A stretch of DNA of 64,000 bases from Clostridium sp. OM02-18AC (GCF_003481825.1 NZ_QULW01000011.1:1-64000); one strand, 5' to 3'; shown: positions 44,027 through 53,591, numbered from the stretch's first letter. Numbers and translations: made by a program. Notes: generated from the sequence alone by a model not told the origin.

Positions 44027-45160
44027 ATGAAACAAACATCATCAGCATCTTCAGACAGCATTGTCATGACACGTTCCCAGTTTGTCTCGGAACAGATAAA
44101 GAAACTGCAGAATTTTTTCACTGCCCTGCAAAGCATACTGATCGTGATCCTGATCGGACTTGTCAGCACCATGATGGTCCAGATCGGACAGATCCAGGGC
44201 ACAGCCCGGGTCATCAACTATGCCGGACTGGTGCGCGGTGCGACCCAGCGTCTGGTCAAGCTCGAAATTACCGATGCCCCGAACAATAATCTGATCCAAT
44301 ATCTGGACAATATTCTGACTGGTCTGAAATACGGCACCGGCGAATACGAGCTGGTGCGCATCCCGGACGATACCTACCAGCAGAAGCTGGATGAACAGGT
44401 TGCCTACTGGGAAAAGCTAAAACAGGAGATTCTTCTGGTCCGCGAAAACGGATATCTGAAAACCGATGTGGTTGGCATGAGTGAGACCTACTTCGCCCTT
44501 GCCGACCAGACCGTAACCGCCGCTGAGGATTATTCCGAAATGCTGGCACGCCATATCCGGTCGATCGAATACATCTCCGCAGCCGATATGATCCTGCTTC
44601 TTATGCTGATTCTCCGCCAGTATATCACCGCAAGAAAAATCGCAAAAGCAAACAAAATCCTCCAGCAAAAGGCGTATCTTGACGTTCACACCGGCCTTCC
44701 TAACAAGAGCCGCTGCGAGGAGCTTTTGCAGGATTCCAGCTTTATCTCGGCAGAGGAACCCATCGGCTGCCTGGTTTTTGACCTGAATAACTTAAAAACC
44801 GTCAACGACTCCCTGGGGCACTCTGCCGGAGATGCGCTGATCTCCAATTTCGCACGGATCCTTAGAAACACCATCCCATCCATGGATTTTGTGGGACGCT
44901 ACGGCGGCGATGAATTTATGGCTGTGATCTACAACACCGATGAACCCCAGATCATGTCCCATCTGAAGGCATTAAAGGAAACGGTTGACCGCTTCAACCA
45001 GTATGGAAAGCACACGCCAATCAGCTATGCATGCGGCTGGGCAGTATCCACCGAGTACAAAGAATGCACGCTGCGGACGCTGTTCGACAAGGCAGATCAC
45101 TACATGTATCTGAATAAGCAGAAAAGTAAGATGGGGCGGGAATATAGCTCGGGGAAATAA
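44027..45160 (+). CDS. Membrane diguanylate cyclase (GGDEF)
   Basis: A 377-residue protein: membrane helix (about 25-45), an extracytoplasmic helical sensor of about 130 residues (RGATQRLVKLEI region, like the N-terminal domain of chemoreceptors and PilJ), a second helix (about 180-200), then GGDEF with the active loop RYGGDEFMAV and substrate region DLNNLKTVNDSLGHSAGD. Catalytic residues are intact, so it probably makes c-di-GMP. Three bases separate its stop from the end of the converging next gene. Confidence 0.9.
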   Translation: MKQTSSASSDSIVMTRSQFVSEQIKKLQNFFTALQSILIVILIGLVSTMMVQIGQIQGTARVINYAGLVRGATQRLVKLEITDAPNNNLIQYLDNILTGLKYGTGEYELVRIPDDTYQQKLDEQVAYWEKLKQEILLVRENGYLKTDVVGMSETYFALADQTVTAAEDYSEMLARHIRSIEYISAADMILLLMLILRQYITARKIAKANKILQQKAYLDVHTGLPNKSRCEELLQDSSFISAEEPIGCLVFDLNNLKTVNDSLGHSAGDALISNFARILRNTIPSMDFVGRYGGDEFMAVIYNTDEPQIMSHLKALKETVDRFNQYGKHTPISYACGWAVSTEYKECTLRTLFDKADHYMYLNKQKSKMGREYSSGK

Positions 45161-45163
45161 TTG

Positions 45164-46153
45164 TTATTTTCTCCGGTTCTGCCAGCAGATCTGCTCACCC
45201 TGCACAAGCGGATACCGTGCGAGTTCTGCCCCGTCCAGATTCTCCGCATGCATGTCCACGCCTGTAATCTGGTGATTTTCGTAGGTGGTGTAGTAGTAGA
45301 TTCCCTTGTCTGCATTGCAACAGGAAGTATAAATCGTAATCTCATACTTTTCGCCGCCTACATCACAACAGCCTCTCTGCTGCTCTACGGAGTGCAGGAT
45401 ATGGAAGAACTGGCTCACGCTTGCGCTTTCAGAGTCTTTCGATAAAGAATTTGCACGGACATAAGCAGCCCGTATAAAGCGGGATGCAGAAGATAGATCG
45501 CCCGGCAGCCCCAATGCACCCATACCGCGACTGTAGGCCGTAAGGTCAAGTCCCGGTGCGAAGGTGTTTTCCGGCTGCCTCGGAGACAGACCGCGGTAAT
45601 CATTTAAGCGGAACATCTGCTGCGGAAACGGCGGGTTATTTGTGAGGACTCCGGCCGGATTATCATAAATATGAAGTCCGTCTGCCACGGCTTCCACTAC
45701 GATGGTTTCTTCCCGGTCCGCGATCATCCAGTGGAGCTGGGAAACCGGATATTTTTCATTGAATGGCGTATTCGTGATCTGGATTTTTGCAAGCAGCGCA
45801 CGCACCTCTTTCACAGTTGCGCACTGTCCCAACAGCCACAGCGGCAGTTCAAACTGCGCAACATTTTCTTTTGTTCCATCGGTTACGGGTTCTCCGTACA
45901 CAGCGTTTCCCACAAAGTTCAGACCGGCCATGCCGAGCCCTTTTTCATTTACCGCATCGTAATAAAGCGGATAGTTATCCGCAATATGTGCCATGCCGAT
46001 CATGGCATAATGATGCTCCATCTCACCAAGGAAACGGAATTGGAACGGATAATTCCGGGGTGTGACTGTAACCTCCTCCCCGTACGGAAATTCGTAATCC
46101 AGATTCCGTCCAAAATAAAAGTCTTTTGTTTTATAGACTGCTGCTGTACACAT
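45164..46153 (-). CDS. Choloylglycine hydrolase family enzyme (bile salt hydrolase/penicillin V acylase)
   Basis: A 329-residue Ntn-hydrolase; Cys2 becomes the N-terminal nucleophile after Met removal. Catalytic-region residues visible are R16 and D19 in FGRNLDYE, the Asn in AGLNFVG, the Asn pair in VLTNNPPF and the Arg in SSASRFIRAAY. The sequence GLPGDLSSASRF and the segment PLHWMI-like QLHWMIADREE follow bile salt hydrolases closely. It would deconjugate taurine or glycine bile salts, or cleave acyl-homoserine lactones or penicillin V. No signal peptide. Confidence 0.87.
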   Translation of the reverse strand: MCTAAVYKTKDFYFGRNLDYEFPYGEEVTVTPRNYPFQFRFLGEMEHHYAMIGMAHIADNYPLYYDAVNEKGLGMAGLNFVGNAVYGEPVTDGTKENVAQFELPLWLLGQCATVKEVRALLAKIQITNTPFNEKYPVSQLHWMIADREETIVVEAVADGLHIYDNPAGVLTNNPPFPQQMFRLNDYRGLSPRQPENTFAPGLDLTAYSRGMGALGLPGDLSSASRFIRAAYVRANSLSKDSESASVSQFFHILHSVEQQRGCCDVGGEKYEITIYTSCCNADKGIYYYTTYENHQITGVDMHAENLDGAELARYPLVQGEQICWQNRRK

Positions 46154-46218
46154 CGCGGTTCCTCCTTCTTTATCATTCCATATATTTCCAGCATTTTAAC
46201 ACCATTATAATGCAATTT

Positions 46219-46234
46219 TGTTGTTTTAACAACA
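46219..46234. promoter_or_regulatory. Palindrome between the divergent hydrolase and hcp genes
   Basis: TGTTGTTTTAACAACA is a perfect 16-bp palindrome. It precedes a -10-like TATACT (46256-46261) of hcp. It resembles half-sites of Rex or other redox/nitric-oxide regulators but matches no full consensus I know. Confidence 0.45.
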
Positions 46235-46315
46235 TTCAAATGCAGCCATATCTATTATACTCTAACCATGTTGTTACGTTACTGATATTATTTGTATTGT
46301 AAGGAGGAAATATTT

Positions 46316-47950
46316 ATGAGTCAGAATATGTTTTGCTATCAGTGCCAGGAAACTGCAGGCTGTACCGGATGCACCAATTCCGGTGTCTGCGGAAAAACTC
46401 CGGAGGTCGCTGCCATGCAGGACCTTTTAGTATATGTTACCCGCGGGATTTCCGCTGTCACCACGCATCTGCGCAGCCTGGGAACCGAAATCAGCGCTGA
46501 GATCAACCATCTCATCACTGTGAATCTCTTCACCACCATCACCAACGCGAACTTTGACAAAGAGATGATCGTTGCCCGCATCCGCGAAACGCTGGATACC
46601 AAGGAAAATCTCTTAAAGCAATGCCCGGATACCTCCGTGCTTCCGGCTGCCGCACTCTGGAACGGCGAGGAACATACCTTTGCAGTCAAAGCGGCCCTGG
46701 TAGGGGTTCTCTCTACCAAGGATGAGGATATCCGCAGCCTGCGCGAGATGATCACTTATGGTTTAAAAGGACTTTCCGCCTACAGCAAGCACGCGAATGC
46801 CCTGTTAAAGGAGAATGCAGAGCTGGATGCTTTCCTGCAGCGCGCCCTGGCCGCTACGCTGGATGATTCCCTGACTGTCTCGGATTATGTAAACTTAACC
46901 CTGGAGACCGGAAAATACGGTGTGGAGGGTATGGCTCTGTTGGATGCAGCCAATACCGGCGCTTACGGTCACCCGGAAATGACCCGTGTGAACATTGGTG
47001 TTGGCAAGCACCCGGGCATTCTGGTTTCCGGCCACGACCTGCGCGACCTTGAGATGCTGCTGATCCAGACACAGGGAACCGGTGTAGATGTATACACCCA
47101 TTCCGAGATGCTTCCGGCCCACTACTATCCGGCTTTCAAGAAGTATCCGAACTTCGTCGGCAACTACGGAAATGCATGGTGGAAACAGAAAGAAGAGTTT
47201 GAGAGCTTCAACGGACCGATCCTTATGACGACCAACTGCATCGTGCCGCCGAAGGACAGCTATAAAGACCGCCTCTACACCACCGGTGCAGCCGGATATC
47301 CGGGCTGTAAGCACATCGGCGGTGAGATTGGCGAAGAAAAAGATTTCTCTGAAATCATCGAACAGGCAAAACGCTGCGCCGCTCCGACGGAAATTGAGCA
47401 GGGTGAGATCCTGGGCGGCTTTGCCCACAACCAGGTGCTGGCCCTGGCTGACCAGATCGTAGACGCAGTAAAAACCGGTGCGATCCGGAAGTTCGTAGTT
47501 ATGGCTGGCTGTGACGGACGGGCCAAATCCAGAAACTACTACACCGATTTTGCAAAGGCACTGCCGCACGATGCCGTGATCTTAACCGCAGGCTGCGCAA
47601 AGTACAAATATAATAAGCTGGACCTGGGCGATATCAACGGGATTCCGCGTGTGCTGGATGCCGGACAGTGCAATGACTCCTACTCCCTGGCTGTCATCGC
47701 ACTGAAATTAAAGGAAGTTTTCGGTCTGGACGACATCAACGACCTGCCGATCGTCTACAACATCGCATGGTACGAGCAGAAAGCGGTCATTGTCCTGCTG
47801 GCGCTTTTATACCTCGGTGTGAAGAATATCCACTTAGGACCGACCCTTCCGGCCTTCTTATCCCCAAATGTTGCGAAGGTTCTGGTGGAAAACTTCGGCA
47901 TCGCGGGCATTGGAACAGTTGAAGAGGATCTGAAATTATTTTTCGAGTAA
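46316..47950 (+). CDS. hcp: Hydroxylamine reductase / hybrid cluster protein
   Basis: A 544-residue Fe-S enzyme that reduces hydroxylamine or nitric oxide. The N-terminal cluster cysteines are in FCYQCQETAGCTGC and GVCGKTP; hybrid-cluster ligands lie in HPGILVSGHDL, THSEMLP, TTNCIVPP, GAAGYPGC and ILTAGCAKYKYN. The start at 46316 follows AAGGAGG; an upstream in-frame ATG is rejected. Protects against nitrosative stress. No hcr reductase is adjacent. Confidence 0.93.
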   Translation: MSQNMFCYQCQETAGCTGCTNSGVCGKTPEVAAMQDLLVYVTRGISAVTTHLRSLGTEISAEINHLITVNLFTTITNANFDKEMIVARIRETLDTKENLLKQCPDTSVLPAAALWNGEEHTFAVKAALVGVLSTKDEDIRSLREMITYGLKGLSAYSKHANALLKENAELDAFLQRALAATLDDSLTVSDYVNLTLETGKYGVEGMALLDAANTGAYGHPEMTRVNIGVGKHPGILVSGHDLRDLEMLLIQTQGTGVDVYTHSEMLPAHYYPAFKKYPNFVGNYGNAWWKQKEEFESFNGPILMTTNCIVPPKDSYKDRLYTTGAAGYPGCKHIGGEIGEEKDFSEIIEQAKRCAAPTEIEQGEILGGFAHNQVLALADQIVDAVKTGAIRKFVVMAGCDGRAKSRNYYTDFAKALPHDAVILTAGCAKYKYNKLDLGDINGIPRVLDAGQCNDSYSLAVIALKLKEVFGLDDINDLPIVYNIAWYEQKAVIVLLALLYLGVKNIHLGPTLPAFLSPNVAKVLVENFGIAGIGTVEEDLKLFFE

Positions 47951-47962
47951 TGGAGTTTCTGC

Positions 47963-48000
47963 AAAAATGCACCGCAAGCCAAAAGCCTGCGGTGCATTTT
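47963..48000. terminator. Bidirectional terminator between hcp and mscS
   Basis: AAAATGCACCGCA and TGCGGTGCATTTT pair perfectly and give T-runs in both directions. Confidence 0.88.
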
Positions 48001-48007
48001 CAATGTC

Positions 48008-48946
48008 TCACTGATGTTTGATATTCACATCCATCTGGTTGAACGGGATCTCAATGCCGTTCGCATCGAACACTTCCTTAATGCTTTCCAGCACATCCCA
48101 GCGGACCTGCCAGTAATTTTCCGTTTTGGTCCAGCCGCGGCAGCCGAGCATAACCGCGCTGTCGGCCAGCTCATCCACAAAAACGGTGATGCCGTCCTCT
48201 GCCAGTACCAGCGGATGCTTCTCGTACACCTGACGGATCAGCTCTTTTGCCTTTTTGATATCGGCACCGTAACCAATTCCTATCACCAGGTCTACCCGGC
48301 GCTTTTCCTGGGAAGTAACATTTACAACCGTGCTGTTGGAAATCTGACCATTGGGGATCGTAATCTTTTTGTTATCGACCGTAATGATGGTGGTGTAAGC
48401 CAGGCCGATACTCTGTACCGTTCCCTCGTATCCGCCGCTCACAATGTAGTCATGCACGCCAAACGGACGCAGCAGCAGCAGCAGGATTCCGCCTGCCACA
48501 TTCGCCAGGCTGCCCTGCAGGGAAAGGCCAACGGCCAGTCCGGCAGAACCCAAAAGCGCGATGATGGAAGCCGACGGGATACCGATCTTATCGGCCGCGA
48601 TAAAGATCGCCAGCGCGTAAATGCAGGCATCTGCCACAGAGATCAGGAAACGGCTGATACTCGGATCCAGATTCATGCGTGTAAAGGTCTTATATAAGAA
48701 CTTGCGCACGGCATGCACGATCCGGTTTCCGATCACCAGAATGAGAATGGCGATCACCAGACGGTAACCAAAGCTCATAAGTCCCGGAAGCCAGCTCTTT
48801 ACGGTTTCTAAAATTACATTGGGTTTTAAATTCTGCAGATCCTCATGCACCTCTTCTGCCACTGCCTTGGTTTCCTCCAAAACAGTAGAAAGGTCTGCAT
48901 CCGTTTCTGCTGCCGTGAGCAGCATCAGCTTTGTCAAAAACATCAT
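48008..48946 (-). CDS. mscS: Small-conductance mechanosensitive channel
   Basis: A 312-residue channel. An acidic N-terminal segment is followed by three membrane helices; the pore helix TM3 reads LLGSAGLAVGLSLQGSLANVAGGILLL (Gly/Ala-rich packing), then the beta domain (GVHDYIVSGGYEGTVQSIG) and the C-terminal cytoplasmic cage. It relieves osmotic pressure. It is the last gene of the LRR-VWA-MoxR-MscS run, with its ribosome site inside the end of the ATPase gene. Confidence 0.93.
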   Translation of the reverse strand: MMFLTKLMLLTAAETDADLSTVLEETKAVAEEVHEDLQNLKPNVILETVKSWLPGLMSFGYRLVIAILILVIGNRIVHAVRKFLYKTFTRMNLDPSISRFLISVADACIYALAIFIAADKIGIPSASIIALLGSAGLAVGLSLQGSLANVAGGILLLLLRPFGVHDYIVSGGYEGTVQSIGLAYTTIITVDNKKITIPNGQISNSTVVNVTSQEKRRVDLVIGIGYGADIKKAKELIRQVYEKHPLVLAEDGITVFVDELADSAVMLGCRGWTKTENYWQVRWDVLESIKEVFDANGIEIPFNQMDVNIKHQ

Positions 48947-48954
48947 TGTGGTTC

Positions 48955-50466
48955 TTACCCTCTCTTATTTAGTAGTGCTTCGATCTCCTGCTCCTCCTGG
49001 GAGAACAGCAGATTCCGGTTGTACTGGTAATAGCGCTCGCATTCATAATCCTGCAGGAAATGAACGCTGTATGCCCCGGTATTGAGTTCTGTCACAAACA
49101 GCACCAGCTCCTGGCTGTTTGCAAAAGCCGCTTCCATAAAGTCAAACGCATGCTCCAGCGCTGCGCCCGCCTCATCGAACAGTTCCTCATAACGGTCACT
49201 GTCCACGCCAAAACGCTCACGCAAAAGCGCAAAGCCCTCGTCCCAGTCGGTGATGCCGCTCTTTAAGAGTGCCATGGAATCCTCTTCCAGTTTGGCACTC
49301 ACCGCACGGCAGGTGCGAAGCTGTGCGCGGGAGAGCAGGGCATTTTCCAGCCGGTTGGTCCAGTCTGCGCGGAATTGACCGGCAAGTGCTGCCAGGGCAT
49401 TTGCCAGCACACCATCCCGGTTTGCTGTCTGGGCACTCTGCAGCTTTTTCATCTGTTCCATACGCAGATTCATCATCTCTTCCATATAAATAAGATTTCG
49501 GAACTTTTCATTCAGCCCCGACAGAAGCAGGCTCACCACGCTGATGCGCTCATCAAAGGATGCCCGCTGCAGCTTGTCCACCGCAGCCTCGGAAATATGA
49601 CCCGCAAGCACCTGCTCCACCTGGTAATCATCCTGGTATTTGTAGTACAGCTCCAGATAATTTGCAAAGTCCTTCGCAATCTTTGGAAACTGCAGATATT
49701 CTCCCACCAGTTCCCGGTCCATCTTGCGGCCCTGCTTTTCGTAGATCCAGATCAGCTCGGACAGATCTTCCCAGCCACGCGGCGTCACAAAGCGCTTGCC
49801 GTCCACCGTTGTCTCGATCTGACAGAAATTCTGCGGCCGCACACTCAGATAGGAAAGGATCGCCGGATGCACCCCGGCTGTCTTTGCGTATTCTTTCCAG
49901 ACGTTCAGATCCGGTTCCACATCGATGCGGCGGATCCGGTCCATGGTGACAATATCGAACTCGCGCACTGACTTGTTGTATTCCGGCGGGTTTCCTGCTG
50001 CCACAATGATCCAGCCCTCCGGAATCTTATGGTTTCCAAACGACTTGCCCTGCAGAAACTGCAGCATAGTCGGTGCCAATGTTTCCGACACACAGTTGAT
50101 TTCATCGATAAACAGAATGCCCTCCGGCATTCCACTCCGTTCCATGCGCTCGTAGACCGATGCCACGATCTCACTCATCGTATACTCGGTAACGGCATAC
50201 TCCTTTCCGCCGTACTGTTTATGCTCGATAAAGGGCAGTCCCACCGCACTCTGCCGGGTATGATGGGTGATGGTGTAAGCCACCAGACCGATCTGACATT
50301 CCTGCGCCACCTGCTCCATAATCTGGGTCTTGCCGATTCCCGGCGGTCCAATCAGAAGCATCGGACGCTGGCGGATGGAGGGAATCTCGTAAGCCCCAAA
50401 CTCATCCTTTGCCAGATACGCGGCCACAGTGTCTTTGATTTCCTGTTTTGCCCGCTTAATGTTCAT
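48955..50466 (-). CDS. MoxR-type AAA+ ATPase
   Basis: A 503-residue ATPase with Walker A GPPGIGKT (about 38-45), Walker B GILFIDEIN and sensor VAAGNPPEYN, followed by a helical C-terminal half (about 290-500) without recognised domain. MoxR proteins act as chaperones with VWA-domain partners for metal or complex assembly; a VWA protein is encoded immediately upstream. The client is unknown. Confidence 0.87.
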   Translation of the reverse strand: MNIKRAKQEIKDTVAAYLAKDEFGAYEIPSIRQRPMLLIGPPGIGKTQIMEQVAQECQIGLVAYTITHHTRQSAVGLPFIEHKQYGGKEYAVTEYTMSEIVASVYERMERSGMPEGILFIDEINCVSETLAPTMLQFLQGKSFGNHKIPEGWIIVAAGNPPEYNKSVREFDIVTMDRIRRIDVEPDLNVWKEYAKTAGVHPAILSYLSVRPQNFCQIETTVDGKRFVTPRGWEDLSELIWIYEKQGRKMDRELVGEYLQFPKIAKDFANYLELYYKYQDDYQVEQVLAGHISEAAVDKLQRASFDERISVVSLLLSGLNEKFRNLIYMEEMMNLRMEQMKKLQSAQTANRDGVLANALAALAGQFRADWTNRLENALLSRAQLRTCRAVSAKLEEDSMALLKSGITDWDEGFALLRERFGVDSDRYEELFDEAGAALEHAFDFMEAAFANSQELVLFVTELNTGAYSVHFLQDYECERYYQYNRNLLFSQEEQEIEALLNKRG

Positions 50467-50499
50467 GATTCCTGTTCTTCCTTTCCAATGTAATTCTAT

Positions 50500-50528
50500 C
50501 GTAACTGTTCCGTACCTTCACAGTTACG
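50500..50528. repeat. GTAAC-type hairpin between the VWA and MoxR genes
   Basis: CGTAACTGT and ACAGTTACG pair perfectly around an 11-base loop in the 112-bp gap between the two genes. Confidence 0.55.
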
Positions 50529-50578
50529 TTCCGTCCGTCATGTTCGCTGCCTGTGACATCGTTCTCCAGCAGCTGCTC

Positions 50579-51949
50579 CTAAAGCGGACCGACCTTCGCT
50601 GCCTTACTGCCAGAAGATTGTCCGCCGCTGTTCTCCAGCAGCTGCTCCGGCTCCAGGATCAGTTTCATGGTCCAGGCCGGGACAGAAATATCGGTATACT
50701 GATCCTTCAAAAAGACGAAGGCGGTATCATACACCGGCCGCTTTACCGGGTAGATCCCCTCTCCGTCTGTAAAATACAGCAGTCCCTTCAGGCGGTGAAA
50801 AGCCCCCTGACGGATCAGCCCATTCACATACTCGAATGCCGGACGGAAATCTGTGCCGCCCTGCCCGATGATGGTAAAATCCCGCATGTAGGCTTCCATC
50901 TCTTCCTGATTCGTAATGAGACGGTCCTGCTGCACCTGTTCATCGCACTGGATGATGTGGATGTTGGTCTTCTTAAAATAACTGTCCGACTGACAAAGCA
51001 CGTCGTAGGTTTCCTCCAGAAAACACCGCACCAGATCCCCGGAACAGGACATGGAGGTGTCGATCACCACAACAAAATCCTCGATCCGGCTGACTTCTTT
51101 GGATTCCAGCGGCTCGATGAGCGGCATATTGCCATACAGCGAAAGCCCATAGGTATAAAAGATCGCATCAAAGGAATCCGGATCGACCTGCATCTCCTCC
51201 CGCAGCACCGAAAAGCGCTGCAGAAAGTGACGGTAATCATACCGTTCCCGGTTCTCCACCTGGATCTGCTCCAGTATGCTTTTATTTTCCTCATCCTGCT
51301 GGTTTCCCATGGTTTCCATCTCGGTCTGCACCTTTTCCCGGTTATTGCTCCACTGCGTCTGGCGCACCATGGGAGTCTTCGGGGAATCCTCCGGGAGATC
51401 CCAGAAACTGTGGTCATCCACCAGAAACTCCGCCGCCAGACGCTCCAGCCTCCTCGGCTCCAGCTGCTCTTCCTTCAGCACACGATACACACCCTCTGCA
51501 TTCAGCACAGTAAGCTTCGCATGCAGCCGTCCGTACCAGTCCCGGCGAAACGGCGTCGGTGCCACACGAATGCATTTTACATACATGTCGTCCAGCATGG
51601 ATTCCACCGCAATATCGCAGGCCAGGTTCCAAAGTTCCGGTTCCCGTTTGCCGCGCGTGTCCATATGGCAGAACAGGCAGTGCAGCACCATGTGCAGATA
51701 TGCCCGGTTCACATGCACGCGCCCCCTCTGGTACAGATCGCAGACGTAATCCGGATGATAGTAGATCACAAATCCATCTGTCCCCACACCACGGCAGCAC
51801 GGATCTGCCTCAAAGCCAAGCGAACTTAACGAAAGGTCCAGATACCGCATATTCAGGTACAGTTCATTCCTGGCATTCCGGAAGATCCGGGTACAAAGTT
51901 CCACCATATTCAGTTCTTCCAGCTGTCTGTGCCTGGTTGGATCGATCAT
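50579..51949 (-). CDS. VWA-like / putative metallopeptidase-domain protein (DUF2201 type)
   Basis: A 456-residue protein. The N-terminal half has AYLHMVLHCLFCH followed by WNLACDIAVESML, the pattern of the DUF2201 putative metallopeptidase domain with spaced histidines. The C-terminal half is a VWA-like fold: VVIDTSMSCSGD (MIDAS-like DxSxS), GQGGTDFRPAF and LLYFTDGEG. Pairs of MoxR ATPase and this protein type occur widely with unknown function. The first gene downstream is the ATPase. Confidence 0.82.
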   Translation of the reverse strand: MIDPTRHRQLEELNMVELCTRIFRNARNELYLNMRYLDLSLSSLGFEADPCCRGVGTDGFVIYYHPDYVCDLYQRGRVHVNRAYLHMVLHCLFCHMDTRGKREPELWNLACDIAVESMLDDMYVKCIRVAPTPFRRDWYGRLHAKLTVLNAEGVYRVLKEEQLEPRRLERLAAEFLVDDHSFWDLPEDSPKTPMVRQTQWSNNREKVQTEMETMGNQQDEENKSILEQIQVENRERYDYRHFLQRFSVLREEMQVDPDSFDAIFYTYGLSLYGNMPLIEPLESKEVSRIEDFVVVIDTSMSCSGDLVRCFLEETYDVLCQSDSYFKKTNIHIIQCDEQVQQDRLITNQEEMEAYMRDFTIIGQGGTDFRPAFEYVNGLIRQGAFHRLKGLLYFTDGEGIYPVKRPVYDTAFVFLKDQYTDISVPAWTMKLILEPEQLLENSGGQSSGSKAAKVGPL

Positions 51950-52056
51950 GTTCCGTAATTCTCGTTACCAGACACACAACCATGTGCGTCCGACAGCGAT
52001 TTCCCCTTTCTTATCTATAAACTGCCCATCGACAAAAAACACTGCGAGGGCGGTTT

Positions 52057-53388
52057 TCAAAATTCGAATCGGCGTTTCCGCTTTGATGACTGCGTTTTCA
52101 CTGAATGTTCCATGTCACCAGTTAAATCCTGTATTGTTTCGGCATCCTGTAGTGCACCTGCAGACTGCATCGAATCTGCAGCCCGAAGCTGATGCCGCCG
52201 TTCCATCAGCCAGCTCACCATTTCCGTATCGCCGGATTCCTGAGCTATCTGAATAAATGTGGAAAGCTGGGCAGAGAAATTCTGAAGCGGCTGATTTTGT
52301 TCCGTATTCCGGAGTTGTTCTGCCGCAAGTTCTGGCTGCCGGGTTTCGCATTGATCTTTCCTTGGCATAAGCACCTCTTCTACCAGCCACGGCAGTTTTC
52401 CTGGTTCCAGGTTGCTCACGTGGTTCTTCTTCATGTTATCTGCCTGAATCAAAAGCCGTCCGGCCATCTCCCAGTGCTCCCGGATATAAGTCTGGTACTG
52501 TTCCCGGAATTTCTCCGATAATTCTTTGGGATAGAGCAGCCTTCCCAATGCCAGCTCTGTGACCAGTTCTTCTTTTTCCTGCACCTGCACATGTGGAAAA
52601 AGCTCATCGTAGCCCCGGTACTGGAACACCCGCCCGGCAAAACAGTACCGGTAACGGTGCCCACAGCCATGCGTCTCGATGCAGACAATGCGGGCTGGTG
52701 TATTCTCAACCGAATCCTCGAAATACTCCGGAAAGATCAGTCTTGCCTCGTATTCTTCCGGCAGTTTCTCCGAAGACAGATCCAAGTTTTGCTGTTCTCT
52801 TTCCCGCTGCTTTGTTTCTTCCGGTTTTAAGATTTCCTGCCCTGCTTCCTTTCGCCCCGCCTGCCGCAGCGGCTGAATCATTGCTGTACACGGGTAGGAA
52901 TTTTCTGAACTGAAAATTCCGTACGATACAGTTGTGGCTGCGGATTTTGCCGATTTGGAATGCGAAGCATCGGCAAAATCCCGTTGCTGCACACGCATGC
53001 GTGTGCAGTAACAATGGATCTGCACCCGCAAAGTCTGCCGGAGTTCTGTCAACATCTCCTTTAAGCAGGAACGCTCACCCGGAAACTCCGTAATATCCAG
53101 ATACTCTACTGCAGGTACACCCGCAAACAGTCCGGCGCCAAGATCCAGCACCCGGCTGTAGCAATAAATTCTTTTTAGTTGTTCACACTCATAAAATCCG
53201 TACGCACCGATCTTTCTGACATACGGTGGAAGATGAATCTCCTCCACAGAACTGTGCGCCAGCACATAGGAGCCAAGCTCTGTCACCGGACAATCCTCAA
53301 AACGCTCCGGTACATAGATCACCGCCTCTGGGTCTTCGATCTGATCTATACGGATTTCATCGTTGCTTCTGGTATAAATAAACTTCAT
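52057..53388 (-). CDS. Leucine-rich-repeat protein with an in-frame repeat insertion
   Basis: A 443-residue cytoplasmic protein. Residues about 20-105 contain BspA-type leucine-rich units (ERFEDCPVTELGSYVL, VEEIHLPPYVRKIGAYGFYECEQLKRI). Residues about 126-166 are encoded by a copy of the composite hairpin repeat also found between genes at 56.8 kb (peptide RDFADASHSKSAKSA). The rest is charged and Gln/Glu-rich. The start at 53388 (MKFIYTRS) follows GAGG. First gene of the LRR-VWA-MoxR-MscS run; it may recognise or recruit the client of the ATPase, but that is speculative. Confidence 0.75.
   Translation of the reverse strand: MKFIYTRSNDEIRIDQIEDPEAVIYVPERFEDCPVTELGSYVLAHSSVEEIHLPPYVRKIGAYGFYECEQLKRIYCYSRVLDLGAGLFAGVPAVEYLDITEFPGERSCLKEMLTELRQTLRVQIHCYCTRMRVQQRDFADASHSKSAKSAATTVSYGIFSSENSYPCTAMIQPLRQAGRKEAGQEILKPEETKQREREQQNLDLSSEKLPEEYEARLIFPEYFEDSVENTPARIVCIETHGCGHRYRYCFAGRVFQYRGYDELFPHVQVQEKEELVTELALGRLLYPKELSEKFREQYQTYIREHWEMAGRLLIQADNMKKNHVSNLEPGKLPWLVEEVLMPRKDQCETRQPELAAEQLRNTEQNQPLQNFSAQLSTFIQIAQESGDTEMVSWLMERRHQLRAADSMQSAGALQDAETIQDLTGDMEHSVKTQSSKRKRRFEF
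52895..53014 (-). repeat. Composite three-hairpin repeat, copy 1 (inside the LRR gene)
   Basis: Three adjacent palindromes: GAATTTTC...GAAAATTC, GATTTTGCCGAT...ATCGGCAAAATC, and CTGCACACGC-AT-GCGTGTGCAG. About 95 bp are nearly identical to copy 2 at 56814-56932. It is translated as part of the LRR protein without stop codons. Confidence 0.85.
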
Positions 53389-53536
53389 CGTAATGCCTCT
53401 ATATTCTAACTTATTGCTGAAAAACAACAAACAAATCCTGCTGTTTGCGCAACGCATGAACGGTAATAACTGTGTTACACTTTGCAGTCACACGGTTCTC
53501 TAATATATTAGAAAACTTTGGGGCAAAAGTAAAGCC

Positions 53537-53565
53537 TTGTTTGTTGTCTCTGTTTCTCCTATAAT
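53537..53565 (+). promoter_or_regulatory. Promoter of the 28-codon mini-gene
   Basis: TTGTTT (53537-53542) and TATAAT (53560-53565) are exactly 17 bp apart, 26 bp before the mini-gene start. Confidence 0.75.
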
Positions 53566-53591
53566 AACGATAATGGAAAGGAAGTGTTAAC

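Noticed and set aside
50429..51829. A 466-codon plus-strand open frame
   Set aside because: It is antisense to the DUF2201/VWA gene, whose motifs, ribosome site and operon position support the minus strand; the plus-strand product has no recognisable domain.
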